A stretch of 64,000 bases of DNA from Trichostrongylus colubriformis (GCA_963978905.1 OZ022258.1:47538591-47602590); one strand, 5' to 3'. Shown: positions 47,601-59,246, counted from the stretch's first letter. Notes: generated by a model from the sequence alone, not told the origin. A program made the numbers and translations.

Positions 47601-48371
47601 TCAATTCAGCGAGAAAATCCTGAAAGTAGGCGAAGGACACGGTTGCCACTCTACTTACGCAACTGCAATTCCCACCCAGTTCATCCAGCTCGCGCGTAAA
47701 TAGCGGTTCGAGATATAATCTATGAGGTAAGGACACGCCCCGTTGGTGTTCCTTCGTGCTTCCGATTTCTTTATCACAATGAAAGCGGGTGTGTGCAGTT
47801 ATGACGGGGAATCGCGTGCCCTCGCAGCGAGCGGCTCGGCGGGTGCGAGTACCAGTGGCAGGGCATGGCAGCCTTCAAGCGAGGCATTGTGGCAGTGGTG
47901 GAGGAGGCAGGGTGGCATTGGTGCAGGAGGCAGTGTGGCATGAGTGAAAATGCAGAGGTGACGCAGCCACGCTCTGCCGGGCTCCCAAGAGCATAGATTC
48001 GGCAAATCGTGCTGATGGCGCCGCGGGTGCGAGGTCGCACTCGCTACGCCGCGAAGCGAATTTTCTTTCATAAGTGCCACACCCACTGAAAGCATGTTCA
48101 GTTCTGATTGTGTATCTGTTCATTGCTGTATCTCTTATAGTGATTCTGAGATAAAATGAAATCAAGGCACTCCCGTGCCCATTCCCTTGAAAAAGCTATG
48201 TAACATACCTCCACTTTTCTTTTCAGGTAGACCTTTCTTGGTGGATTCGCCTTTCTCCGATTTAGAAGGGATTTCAACATCATCCGCTGCATCCTCGTTC
48301 TGGAAAACCATATGTAAAAGTTCTAATTCTTTTCTTCTTATTATTTCGTTGTATGCTGAAACATCTAACTC
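47601..48371 (-). CDS. Unidentified gene, three 3' exons
   Basis: Not recognised. Exon 48371-48209 has a TAGCAG acceptor and a GTATGT donor; only one of its frames is open. It encodes a charged helix (AYNEIIRRKELELLHMVFQ) followed by an acidic/basic linker (NEDAADDVEIPSKSEKGE). Exon 47719-47659 (CTCATAG acceptor, GTAAGT donor) and exon 47619-47601 (TTTCAG acceptor, TGA stop) continue it in phase and end in a hydrophobic tail (WVGIAVAIFSLN). A possible upstream exon ends at 48825 and encodes KEGSDRVKATVEIDLNHRIVQ or similar, but its own acceptor is poor. An alternative reading of the 3' part uses an exon at 47599-47515 containing NLMFPDTRVRDIVTCLF; its phase does not fit the first exon. The 489-bp intron holds a degenerate palindromic repeat. 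Confidence 0.42.
47830..48005. repeat. Degenerate GGCTGCGTTCATA-family-like repeat
   Basis: GGCATGGCAGCCTTCAAGCG and GACGCAGCCACGCTCTGCCG, with GAGGCAGGGTGGCATTGGTG and a near repeat between, resemble the interior of the 23.0/37.7-kb copies. The ends are eroded. It is intronic in the unidentified gene at 47.6-48.4 kb. Confidence 0.4.
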
Positions 48372-49335
48372 CTGCTAGGGAGAAAGGAAAATTTCCCACG
48401 TCAACCAATCCTTTTGCAGGTTGTGCCACGCTCTGGTTTCATTCAGTCGCGGTGGCAGGTGAAAGCGATTTGGCTATACAACGACTTGCGAGGCCGCCGG
48501 TGTACAAGTCAGCGCTTTTATATTGCTAAACGAGTCTGGCACCTACTCACCTATCCCTGAGAGAAGGCGCGGTGGGTTTGGGCGGGCATTGATGTGGGAT
48601 TCAATCTCTGCACTTTGCGAGTGGGAGTGCTTGTCATCTTTCAGTAAACTAGCAGCTACTCCTTTGTTTGACGCACACAGTGGTGCACCGACCTGACTGA
48701 CGCAATGCAACCAGTTACCGGATCTTCGGTTCACAAAAAGGATAATTTCGATCAATCAACCAATAGCTCGTAAGTGCAGATTTTTCTTTTGCGCTCATGG
48801 GTGCAGTTTGATACCTCCGGTAACCTGTACAATACGATGATTCAGATCAATTTCGACTGTGGCTTTGACTCGATCAGATCCCTCCTTTTGCAGTCGTTCC
48901 TTCGCGCTTTCGATTCATTAATCGCAATCAAAACAAAGTCTAAATATGTTTTTGATAGAGCAAAGAAGATCTTCCCTGAATAGTTCATAAATCAATGCTG
49001 AACAAGGAATCTGGAAGGAAAATTTTTATTTTGTGTAATTGTGAGTGCTTTCGGAAGAAGAGATTTAGATGAAGAGCGACGCGAGTTTCTGATCAACCAA
49101 TTGGATGGACTTGAAGAAGGGGTCGGGGTTCTATACGGAACACCAGGTTGATTCTCGCCATCCTTGAGTCGGCCCATTGTAGCATACCGATAGATTGAAC
49201 ATTTCCCTTTGTAGAGCAGAGAAATTCCTATTGAACGATCTATAGAGTGCTGCACAAACTCGTACATTCTTGGGAAATTCTTGTTTGTAAAAAACGACAT
49301 TACTTCCTACTCAAGGTACATTGACTACATCTTAA

Positions 49336-49813
49336 AGGCACAGTTCACGATAATATGAGTACCTTGGTTCCATCAGCGAGTAGATAGTCCCTTCCACAAG
49401 GGCAAAGTGTGTGCCCTCATCACGGCGCGAGGGTGGGTTCTTAACGCGTTAGGAACATGTAAATAAGATGACGGCCACCGCCTCAAGATGGCCCACACCC
49501 ATCTTCGATTCAACCACCTAGTGAGCGGTGGCTTTTACGTGTATGAGAAGCATGATATCGACCGCGATAAGAAATGATAGGAGACACTCCCATTGTATAA
49601 TAAAAACAACGTTATCGGATATTATCATGTAAATACTTGTCCAAATATTACTTACTTTCAAGCTGCAAACTCGTCGAATCCGAAGGTCAGAAACATTCAA
49701 TTTATAAGGTTTTCGAAAAGTTTCCCAGCTTTTTCTCCCTACTTGTGTTCTTTAGCACTCCTAGGGTCTTTATGGAGCGCGACGAGGCACGAAAATTATC
49801 GTGAACTGTGCCT
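49336..49813. mobile_element. TTAA-flanked MITE, AGGCACAGTTCACGATAAT ends
   Basis: TTAA at 49332-49335 and 49814-49817. Both ends are AGGCACAGTTCACGATAAT, inverted. The inner sequence (CATCAGCGAGTAGATAGTCC; GCGCGAGGGTGGGTTCTTAA) also occurs inverted in the 58.8-kb copy. Confidence 0.88.
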
Positions 49814-50207
49814 TTAAACATTACTCATCTCCATAGATTTTTCCTAAGACACTAAATAACTTCAAACCCAATGCCTGAAGCTCTTAGTACTGCGTTCATA
49901 TCTCCAGTTTCAAGAGAATGCAGGGAGTCGCTGTAGGACCCATGTACATCCAGCACCACGCGCACACTTCTTGTCTTGCGCCACTGGCCAAGAAATGGTT
50001 GATGGTTCGATCTTCATTGGAGACAAATTTTGCATTTTTTTTCGATTTTCCTCCTTTTGTGCGTATGTACATATGAGCACACATGCAAATGATACCTCTA
50101 TTTCATTTTTACGTGTACTTGACACTGATTTATTTGGACCTGCCAGCGCTTACAACCCGGGAATCAGGCAATTTCTAGCAAATTAGTTGTTAGTAGCTAG
50201 TTGGTAG

Positions 50208-50600
50208 TTAGTAGTTGTTAGCTTTTCCACCGATTCCTCTTAGCACACGAATACTTAGGTGCATCAACATATGAATGGATGCGGAATAACTATGTTCGGT
50301 GAACATTCGACTCACGAGCATTCCTTCGAATTTGCTTTCTCTGTAGATTCCATCAGGATCGAATATGTGATCCAGATGGGAGAGATCTTCAACGTGTTCC
50401 TTCTCCATGTTACGTCCTCTATGCGATCGTTTGAAGCTATAACTTCACTGTTAAGGTCAGTGAAGTACTTCTCATGTTCTCATACTTCCCTTGAAGCATT
50501 AGAACAGTCAACGAATTTCTCAATGCAGGTGCCCATCTTACACTTGCAATACATCGAAACACATGATCAGTGCCACAGATCCCGGTGCTTCCGGTTGATA
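50208..50600 (-). pseudogene. Unidentified coding remnant
   Basis: Two minus-strand frames overlap with protein-like composition: one reads KCKMGTCIEKFVDCSNASRE, then after a stop HEKYFTDLNSEVIASNDRIE; the other, lower down, HVEDLSHLDHIFDPDGIYRE. The broken frames suggest a decayed gene or an unrecognised retroelement. No family signature. Confidence 0.25.
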
Positions 50601-51630
50601 TATCAATGATAGAGTGCGCGGAGAAAATACGTCCGCAGTTAGAACCGAGCATGCTTGCGGGTCTCCTTCAAGGGTTTCCAGCCATTCCATCTCTGTAGCT
50701 TCGCGCTTTTATTTTCGTTTTCGACTTTCGGTCAATGTGTCGAACTGACTCTATGAGTTAATTCGAGCTGTTATTGGTATATCGAGCTTTGCCGATCTTA
50801 CTTGGAACCGCTCTTCAGCATGTGTATAGTGTGTGTTAAATGTGTGCGTAAAGAAAATGAATATCGATCTCGTGCGAGCGAAGCTATACATATTCTGAAG
50901 TACGAACTGTTGGTTCAAAGTCACAGCTCGCGATCAGTTGTAAGTGTTTCGCGGCTCTTACTGAACGTAGAGGTCTCCATTCACATGAGCAGAAAAACGG
51001 ACGACAAGCTCAAGGAACGCCGAAAAGGAGATTCTCTGAATACATTTTTCGTACAGCCTAGAATCGGGACCCCGCGTACCACACGAATTTCAGCGATATC
51101 ACCTGTTTTGTCCTGCTAGCGTTGTCTTCATCATAAGAATTTCTGACTTATCTTAACTTTCCATGATGGTAGGCAAGCTTCCATCGCCATGTAAACGCCT
51201 CGTTGGAGTTCGGTTCATCCAATGTCGAGAGTAATTCCGTTCTGTGGGTGCCGCTTGGCTCGGCTTGTGGTCGAGCGGGCCTATCGTCGCGAGGGTGCGC
51301 AAAAAGTGTGCTGCCTGGTCAACTACCCAAAGGTCCACCTGCTCCAAAAAATCAATGCCTAAAAATCAGTACCCATTTTGATAACGCGATAATCAAACTA
51401 GTGGCGTACTTTTATGAGGCGAGTAGGCCCCGAGATTACTGTTCAGGGTGCACTTTTGTTGCGGTCTGAATGAACGATTCCAACGTGGAAACTGCCTTCA
51501 TCACCGAAATGGCTTTTCGAATTATCTTAGCTTATCGCAGGTTCCCTCCTCCATGTGAGCGCCACCTCGGGAATTTGTTCGTTCGAGGTCAGGTGTGATC
51601 AGGGTCAAGCTTCTGTTGAGGATCCCTTAA

Positions 51631-51648
51631 CGGGGGGGGGGGGGGGGG
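51631..51648. repeat. Poly-G run
   Basis: An uninterrupted G homopolymer of about 18 bases. Similar G or C runs occur near 348, 1277, 36447 and 42270. Copy number in such runs is often an assembly artefact. Confidence 0.8.
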
Positions 51649-51769
51649 TCGTATTTCATCCGCTGAGGGGGAAAATCGTTGAGATAGGCAGTGATCAATA
51701 GAATTTCTCAGGCTGAGGGTCCAAAATGTAAGGGGAGAAATGATAACACTGACAAATTAGGTTCAAATC

Positions 51770-52670
51770 GAAAACCAGTTTGGTTTAATCATGAAAACCT
51801 CATGCATTGCGCGATCCGCAACGAAACCGGTCAACTCCAATAGCTCTTCCGTTGGTACGCTCACATAGAAACCACGTACAGAGACACCTCCGAAATTCAC
51901 AGATTGACCGTGGAAAGCGATATCTATCAACAGGTACCACCATGGATGGACACTCCATAAACAATGGGATGAAAACGAAAAAGTTAGCTGATATGGACTT
52001 CTTTCATATCTTACCACGATTGCAAGTACGTAATCTGGCGTTGGCGGCCACTATGCGGACCGGAAAACATTTGTATTAGTTGAGAATGTGAATGAAATCC
52101 TCACGCATGGTGCATCCCACAGAGAAGCTCACCGACGCTTCTCGCCCTCGCACTAGGCCTTCGACAGCGAAGAATGCATACAAGAGAAATTTCAGTAACA
52201 ATGAATCGATTTTTCGGAAGAATCGTGAGAAGATCTCGCAAACTCGACGAAAAAAATTTTCCTCCTCAAGGTTTCTTCTTTCATTCTCGAGATATGGCAT
52301 GGTTCAGGTAGTACTCTAAAGCGACAACCTAGCAGACCCCAGTCTACCGATCTGCAGTCATATAGATAAGTATGAAGGAAGTTATGACCAATTGAAGTGA
52401 AACACTTCGAAATTTCCCTCAGCTAAACCTCAACTGGAAACCCATATCGAGAACTACCCAACTATTGGGGAAAGCTAGCGGACAATAGATAGGTCTAAGG
52501 GAATAATTAGGAAAACAGTTCACAGCTGTCTGAAAGACGGGCTCTAAGTGAGGTCTGAAGTATTCAAAGGCGCCTAAATTTACTATGGAGAAGATAGCGC
52601 GCTCCACCGTGATCGCCGCATCGCAGCCGCAGTAAATACCCTCGATCAGATGGGGCGTTGTGAAGCGTAA
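51770..52670. repeat. Dispersed repeat shared with 32.8-33.4 kb
   Basis: AACCTCATGCATTGCGCGATCCGCAACGA-type block, ATATGGCATGGTTCAGGTAG, AGCAGACCCC, GAAGGAAGTTATGACCAATT and GCGCTCCACCGTGATCGCCG are in the same order as at 32790-33420, with an extra 300-400 bp here. Confidence 0.5.
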
Positions 52671-53649
52671 TAGATGGCTCCTATTTAGCTTTTTTTTCTT
52701 CTAACTTTTCTATTCTTATTTTTCATCATTTATCTCTGCCCCATGACTTGCATGACTATTAAGCCTTCTCCTTTGTCATCAGAGGACGAGCACTAACGCT
52801 TTCGTTTCAGAATATAAATATTGGAATTGTTGGATTCTTATCTCAAACGAAAAAAAAGGGGGTCGTATTGAGGCCCCTTTTTTCGGGGGGGGGGTCCTGT
52901 TTTTTGAAAATTTTCCTCAACTGGACGCTTGACCCTGGGTGTGATTTGCTTGGATGGCTTGGATGTGTGCAAGCAGGCACAGCGCCACGAAGGCGCATCG
53001 TCAGCCGCATCGAAAAAACCTAATTGGCTCAAGAAAGTGAGCACCTAATCTGTTTATCGCGTGGTTTGTCTTGAAGGGTGAATGGAACTCTGAAAACAAA
53101 CCCGCTTAGAAGTAGAAGAAGGAGGATTGGAACGATTAGTGTGAAAAAGAGGAGACCAAAGGAAATCGACATGACACGGAGCCATTCATCGTCTTTCGGT
53201 TCATCAGGCTCGAATTTGGGAAGGCCTAAATTATTGGTGCAATTAATGCAATGAATGTTGCATAATAATGACAGTCAAAAATGAAGGCGTTTCTCGCTTT
53301 TCGACCATGAATCTGGTCAATGTACTTGCAGATATCGTTTGAATATTCCTCAGTGAAGTATTTTAGCCAGCTGTGTAAAATGCATGGCAGAGCTTGAAAC
53401 AATCATTTCACTGAAAAATAATAAAAGTGACAAATTTTAAAAAATTCAATCAGCCGTAAAAAGCTTTCGATCGAAATGAGCAGATGCGCGAAAAGTACCA
53501 CGGTGTAATGCCAGTTTTTTGTTCCGCCCATTTGAGAAAAAAAACAGATCAGATTGACTTCATTCAGATACAGTGTCAATGAGTGGCCTCAATTTTTCTT
53601 TAACTTTAACTTCTCTAACTTTTCCTCTTCATCTCAGTTGCTTCTCCAG

Positions 53650-54060
53650 GCAGGCGTTTCCACCCGTTCTGTCATAATGGCTCGATGATGCTCAATTCAG
53701 GAGAGTGGCTTGGCCAACCAATCAACCGTTTGGGATAAACCCCGTTCCTGCTTATAAGAGGCGTGCTCCTTTGAGCCTTCATCCTGCTGGAGGATGAGGT
53801 CTGGTCTTGACCGCCTTCACTGTGCATGTACATACGCAACATAATCGAGGATTTTCCCGCGTTCTTCCGCTTCCTTGCCACATCAAACCATTTTAAGGAA
53901 AGTCTCCTTTTTTCGGAATGATACAAATCAAAGCATGATAGAGTTTCTGCTTATTCTGGGACTGGAGGATGATACCTTCGATCAGAACGCTTTCCACTGT
54001 TGAGTTGTGTCGTCCAATCCACCGTTGTTCAACACTACAGTCCTACTCCATTCGTTCTAG
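53650..54060 (-). pseudogene. Decayed Tc1-like DDE transposase
   Basis: The minus strand reads LILQQDEGSKEHASYKQERG and, after one frameshift, DW(P)SHSPELSIIEPL. These correspond to the second Asp (QQD) and the final Glu (SPELxxIE) blocks of the Tc1/mariner DDE domain. Upstream is broken by stops and the first Asp block cannot be identified. Only the C-terminal third survives. Confidence 0.6.
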
Positions 54061-54389
54061 AGCAACATGAAAATGCCCAGTTCAGCTGCTCACACGCTAA
54101 TTCTAGTCAAGCTCTTCTAATGACAGCAGAATGTGTGTTTTTCACAGGGCCGACTATTTCAATTCCACTGCAACTGAATATACGACGGTGGACATCGGAA
54201 CTATGACATGTTGCTTCAACGGTGAAGTCCTTCTGAATGTCCACGACAATGATCCAAGGGCCATCGCGCGACAGGCGGATCAGTTTTCCTACTGCCTACT
54301 GATCGTAAAAATTGTACAGTAAGCTGCTTGACTGTTTTTGTTGACTCTGCTACTGAATACTTCAACGCTTGGAGGATTCGGGAGGGTAA

Positions 54390-54785
54390 GGGAAGAGAAA
54401 GATGGGAAGAAATGATCATTCTGAAACGAACATTCGAGGTAAGTGATAATCGGTAGAGAAACCGGGATTGAAAAGCGCCACGTTGTGGTCCGTATTCGCA
54501 TACTGAACTCATCTCTTCAAACTACCACATTACCCTTCTGTAGAAGATGTCATTTGTTGTCTTGCAGAGTGTATTTCACCCGATTTATCCCATTCGATGA
54601 AATGAAATAAGTGAAAGAACAAACATCAGCGATAACGTGAAACAATGAATGGAAGAATAAGCGAAAGGGTAGGAAAAAAAGGCGTTTGTGGTGAAAAATC
54701 CATAAAGTTCACACTCGACGTCCTAGCAAGGTGTCGTATGTCTGCAACTTAACGAGCTGCAAGCGTTGAGGTAGTTTTACCGTAG
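54390..54785. repeat. Dispersed repeat, copy of the 16.5-kb family
   Basis: Ordered matches to 16510-16925 (GATAATCGGTAGAGAAAC, GAAGATGTCATTT, ATGAAATAAGTGAAA, CACACTCGACGTCCTAGCAA). It runs directly into the HTH fragment at 54749-55096. Confidence 0.65.
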
Positions 54786-55096
54786 GCCAAAATGCCACCC
54801 CCGGTGTCTTTGACAAAACCCCTCACAGCTGACCCGGACATCCCAAAGTGTTGTGCGAGCTGCTGGTAGGTCCACTTTTTGTTGCAGCCCTGCACTGCTA
54901 CCTTCATCCATTCTCGTGGGATTTTATCATTATTCTGTTCACCGTAACATTTCACGCATTCTACCGGGATTTTCGTGAAGCAATACATGAAGGAAAAGGC
55001 GTAAGTGTGAAAAAGGCCTTTGTGGAAGAAAAATCCACTAAATTCACACTCAACGTCCCAGCAAGGTGTAACCGCCTGCAACCCGACGACTTGCAA
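54749..55096 (-). pseudogene. Transposase N-terminal helix-turn-helix fragment
   Basis: An open minus frame contains KWTYQQLAQHFGMSGSAVRG, a typical transposase HTH (helix QQLAQHFGMS, recognition helix GSAVRGFV), preceded by REWMKVAVQG and followed by KDTGGGILAYG. It is bounded by the repeat of the 16.5/54.4-kb family on one side and a second short copy of that repeat at 55015-55119 on the other. No DDE domain is attached. Confidence 0.5.
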
Positions 55097-55100
55097 GCTT

Positions 55101-55119
55101 TACGGTAAGGCTTACCGTA
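55101..55119. repeat. Perfect 19-bp palindrome TACGGTAAGGCTTACCGTA
   Basis: Perfect dyad symmetry around a central base. It lies at the edge of the third copy of the 16.5/54.4-kb repeat; a degenerate version ends the 16.5-kb copy (16901-16919) and a half site ends the 54.4-kb copy. Confidence 0.85.
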
Positions 55120-55697
55120 GTGAACGAGACCCGATGCCACGAACGAGCCCCAGCCAAAATTCCACGACTGAACACTTCTGAATAGGCAGATGGTTTTTTT
55201 TCAACGCAATTGGTCAGAGTGGAGCGCAATTCTGTTCGGAATCGACAACCACCCATATTTTTTACTGGTACTCATTTCGTTTCAATAATTAACAAGTATT
55301 ACCTCTCATGTCGAATTCATCATTCACGTTCGTGTAGATAAGCTTCATTTCAAAGGGTGGATTCTGTCTTTTAAAGAACCATTACTAGTTACCACAGCAT
55401 AGTACAGAAGCGACAGTGAAATATATGTGCAGCATTTTGAGGCAGTGGGCACGATACTTTGGCTGAGCACCCACTGTTATATGATAAGATGGTGGACCAG
55501 GTCTGAACGGCAAAAGAAGCCGGAGTGGCCAAGCTTGGCGGATAATTCGAGCCATACTTCGTGAACTTCGCATGTTTTTTCTGACTCGATTCTGATAGTA
55601 TCAGCAGTAACAGCATTCCTCAACGGAATGGGGACTGATCAGGAAACCCAGCTTTTTCCTTTATCCTAGAATATGGTAAATCCCAAATTCAGATCAA

Positions 55698-56046
55698 AGG
55701 CACAGTTCACAATAATCTAAGCATCTTGTTTTTATGTGCTAGTAGGTAGGCTCCTTCACAACGACAAAGTATGTGTAATCATCGCAGCGCGATGGTCAGT
55801 GCTAAACGCGTAAGGAACCCTGAATTAGATAGCTCCACCCATCTATGATTCAGCAGCAGTGGGATATAATACGTGGATAAGGGGCATGATAACGACTGCG
55901 ATAAAATAGAATGGGGAAAATTCCCATAGTAACTGTACACTTCCACGTGAAAACCTGTCGAAAGTGTTGTTCTGGGCTGCAAACTCGTCAGAACCAAAGG
56001 TCAGAAACACCTCATCTTCAGGGTTTTTGGAAGTTGAATTGTGCCT
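55698..56046. mobile_element. Decayed TTAA-type MITE, AGGCACAGTTCAC family
   Basis: The left end AGGCACAGTTCACAATAATC follows TCAA; the right end is a shortened AATTGTGCCT followed by CTTA. Both TTAA flanks have one or more changes. The interior (AGTAGGTAGGCTCC; ATCGCAGCGCGATGG) is alignable to the 49.3-kb copy. Confidence 0.7.
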
Positions 56047-56524
56047 CTTAGGGTAATGTGCAAGAACGATGCTCCCTGTTAGTGGTTAACCTCAAGTGTT
56101 ATCAATGGATTATGGATGTATGTAGAATACAGTCCTGAACACGGAATGAAGTCTAGACGAGGGACGCACGATTCTATCGTGACCTGGCAGCCCAGCGTCG
56201 CGCACGCGCACGCGGCGCACTGCGCGGCAGGTGACGCGTCGAGTCAGGCACGCCGTCGCAGTCGAATGAAAGGCGGCATCTATTCTTAGCTTTTTTGCTT
56301 GATTATCGCCGTTTTTGTGACAGTTCGTATTATTATTATGAAGGGCATCAAGCGTATTTTGACAAAGTATCGCTTATAATGTTCCATTGCACCAATTCCC
56401 ACTATTGAAATGGTAAACATATTATGGTGACAGCAACACTCGGGGAAATTCATTTCGACAAGCTCCGGAAGAGTAAGCTTCCGGAAGAGTAACAAGCTGG
56501 AACCGGGCTTTACATGATGCTAAA

Positions 56525-57335
56525 TTGCACGTCAACTCGGCCGCTCTCCAACATGCGTGGATAGTTCATCCAAAATCCCTATGCTTACCATTCGCACCCA
56601 TCCCCAGCCGTCTGCGACATTTGACTCCGCAGGATAACATAGGAGTGGCCCGACTCGTGTCGAATTCTTCATTGTCGGTGAGCCGAGTCCAAGCCGAGAT
56701 GGGCTTATCGGTCTCGAGGATGACTATTTGGCGTTCCACCCGATCAAATCAGCACATAACGCGAGGGACCTCGATGAAGAAGAGTCTCGGCTGACAGCTT
56801 AGCACAAGTTGGCAAGACTGAGAATCGCCCGTAAAAACATGGCAACAGCATGGGATAAGGTATGGATTTTCGAAAAATTTCTACGTTCAGTATGGAACTG
56901 CTTTGAGCACATTTTCTTTTCAGGTCATCTTCACTTATGAGAAGAAGTTCAATCTTGATGGCGGAGATGGATTTCGACTTTGCTGGAGGGGACCTACGAC
57001 GCGACCTGCTTGTGTTCTCGAAAAGAAACCTCGAAGGTGGCTCGCTGTTGGTTCGGGGTGGATTCGGACGAAGAGGAGAGAGGAGCTCGCTTTCTCTCGT
57101 GCCGTATGGACAGCCAAGAGTCCCAAGAAGTACTTCAGTACCATCTGCTGCCGTTTCTGAGAGGTGCGCGAAGCCGGAAACACATTTCTCAGCAGGATGA
57201 TGCCGCCGTCCACGTTTCGCGTTCAACCATAGGATGGCTTAAGGCAATGAAATGCAAGTGATGGATTGTACAGCATGCTCTCCTGACTGCAATGCAATTG
57301 AAAATCTATGGGGAATCATCGTCCGGTGAGTTTAC
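56525..57335 (+). pseudogene. Decayed Tc1/Tc3-type transposase
   Basis: Segments in order: an N-terminal HTH (LTPQDNIGVARLVSNSSLSV, VSRMTIWRS), the strand before the first catalytic residue (VIFTYEKKFNLDGGDGF), DSQESQEVLQYHLLPF,  SQQDDAAVHVSRSTIGWLKA and SPDCNAIENLWGIIV. The usual first Asp (normally S/T-D-E before KKFN) is Tyr here; the second Asp (QQD) and the Glu (IEN) remain. At least three frameshifts and a stop after KCK make it non-functional. Terminal inverted repeats were not found. Confidence 0.8.
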
Positions 57336-57704
57336 CAGAATAGTAAGCGGTACAGGTCAGTGGTAAGTTGAAGGAAGTTGCAGATCGTGGGACAGCATCG
57401 AGGATCCAGTGTCCGGAACCTGATTCAGATCATGCCGAATAGATGTTCGAGATTATCCGAAACTCTGGAGGTGCAATAGATTACTGATTGCTTTTGATTT
57501 ATATTAAGTGTCTACATACTTTCAGTACAAAGAATATTTTTTAGTAATGAAACATTGTAATACCGCTTACAGAACACTGTCACATTGAGTATTCTGAGGT
57601 CATCGCATGTGAGGAATCCAGCAGTGACCACATGGCGCAAGAATAAGCGGTGTATCCTACGGACTACAGTTAGATCGCCTGATAGTAAGATCGAGAAAGG
57701 TGGG

Positions 57705-57938
57705 GTGTGTACCTTTATGTCAGGATTCCGCACCGCAACATGGCAAGCGAAGCAATGCGGACGAGCTAAAGGCGCCATGTTGTTGGGTCCTAAAGCGATT
57801 ACAAGTACACTGTGTATCTTGCCCCTAGCATTACCGTGTAATCGTTCCAAGATCCAACTACCGCGACGCGCATAGCTCGCACACACTGCATCGCAAACCG
57901 TTCGTCTTCGTGCGAAATCTTGGCATAAGGGTACACAC
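57705..57938. mobile_element. MITE with GTGTGTACCTTTATGTCA ends, second copy
   Basis: Ends GTGTGTACCTTTATGTCAGG and the reverse complement GTGTACCCTTATGCCAAG, followed by ATTCCGCACC/ATTTCGCAC. Inner ACGAGCTAAAGGCGCC and GACGCGCATAGCTCG match the 29.4-kb copy in the opposite order, so the two insertions are in opposite orientation. Confidence 0.72.
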
Positions 57939-58372
57939 TCAGAAAGGTGCATAAGCGCTATCCTGATGTACCTACATCTCGAACGTAGGTGGCATCTCCT
58001 GCATGTTGTGACTGTGCAGCGTATTATGCATCGTATCATTTACTACACGTTTTTAGTGAACATTGGAAACTGTTAATGACAGGCTGGTCCATCGGCCAAA
58101 TCAACCACAGGGTTTGCCTCTGCCCTTTTTGTATTATAGCAATGAGGGGAGGAACCCAAACTGCTTTCACATAAGCTCAAAGGGCAAAGGGAACCTCTTC
58201 CCTCGTTCATTAACTTCGGCAGAACGAGTGTGCGGAATGACACGTCCATGTAAAGGTGCTCAAAACTGTTCAAATTCTATAAACTGCTCCCTCATTGTGA
58301 AAGCATGCCTCTTCAGATAGTTTTTCACTGCAAGACGGCGTGACACCTCATTTTTCATTTTCAGCGACAAGC

Positions 58373-58512
58373 AGCAGCAAAAAAGTAGTCGTGCCCGCTG
58401 CTTCGAAGCCATAAAATAGCAGTACTCAGCCTCTGAGTTGGCAGCCTTCATATTGGACGAGATGATCCGCTCGGAAGAAGAGTCAGGACCTCAAACCAAA
58501 GAAGGACTATAA
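58373..58512 (+). pseudogene. Possible coding remnant
   Basis: After a CATTTTCAG acceptor-like site the frame reads DKQQQKSSRARCFEAIK, a TAG, then SASELAAFILDEMIRSEEES. One internal stop; unidentified. Confidence 0.2.
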
Positions 58513-58773
58513 AAACGAATGCGGCTATGTACGAAAAAGTTACGGATGAATTAGCTCACGTTTCTGCAAGAATCCTTTCCAGCCGGTTCTAGAAGGTTCG
58601 AAGGTATTGAATAATGCTCACCGAGTTACGGCTTATCGAGTATCACATTTCCACCCAACACTTGATACTGCAACAAGTGACTTCTTCCGAGACTAGCAGC
58701 TTCATCTATCGCCAGCTTCATCTCCATCTATCACTGCGGGGTCGTGATAAGGCTCTATACCGCGCTCTTTTAA

Positions 58774-59246
58774 AGGCACAGTTCACAATAATTTTCGTGC
58801 GTCTTCGAGTTCCGTAATGGTTCTGAGGGTGCTGAAGAAAACATAAGCGAAGAAGCAGCCAAAGAAATTTCCAAAAATCCTTAAAATAAGGTGTTTCTGA
58901 CCTTTCGCTTCGGCGAGTTTTCAACTTAGAAGCAAGCATTTGAACAAGTTTTCGCGTGATGATATCATTCGATAAGGTGGCTATTAATTCTCCAATTCTC
59001 CCTATCTTATCTTATCGCAGTCCATGTCATGCCTCTTATCCACGTAGATGCCACCGCTGCTCTGCTGGCTAAGTCGTAGGATGGGTGTGTGCTATCTTGA
59101 GACGGTGGCCGCCAGCGACTTACGGGTTCTTTAGGCGTTTGGCGCTAAACCCTCGCACCAGGTGATGGCACACGCTTTGCCGTTGTGGTAGGGTCTGTCT
59201 ACTCGCGGATGGAACCAAGACACTCATATTATCGTACACTGTCCGT
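58774..59246. mobile_element. TTAA-flanked MITE, AGGCACAGTTCAC family
   Basis: TTAA at 58770-58773 and 59247-59250. The left end AGGCACAGTTCACAATAATT pairs with the decayed right end (ATTATCGTACACTGTCCG). The interior (CTTATCCACGTAGATGCCAC, GTCTGTCTACTCGCGGATGG) is the inverted interior of the 49.3-kb copy. Confidence 0.8.
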
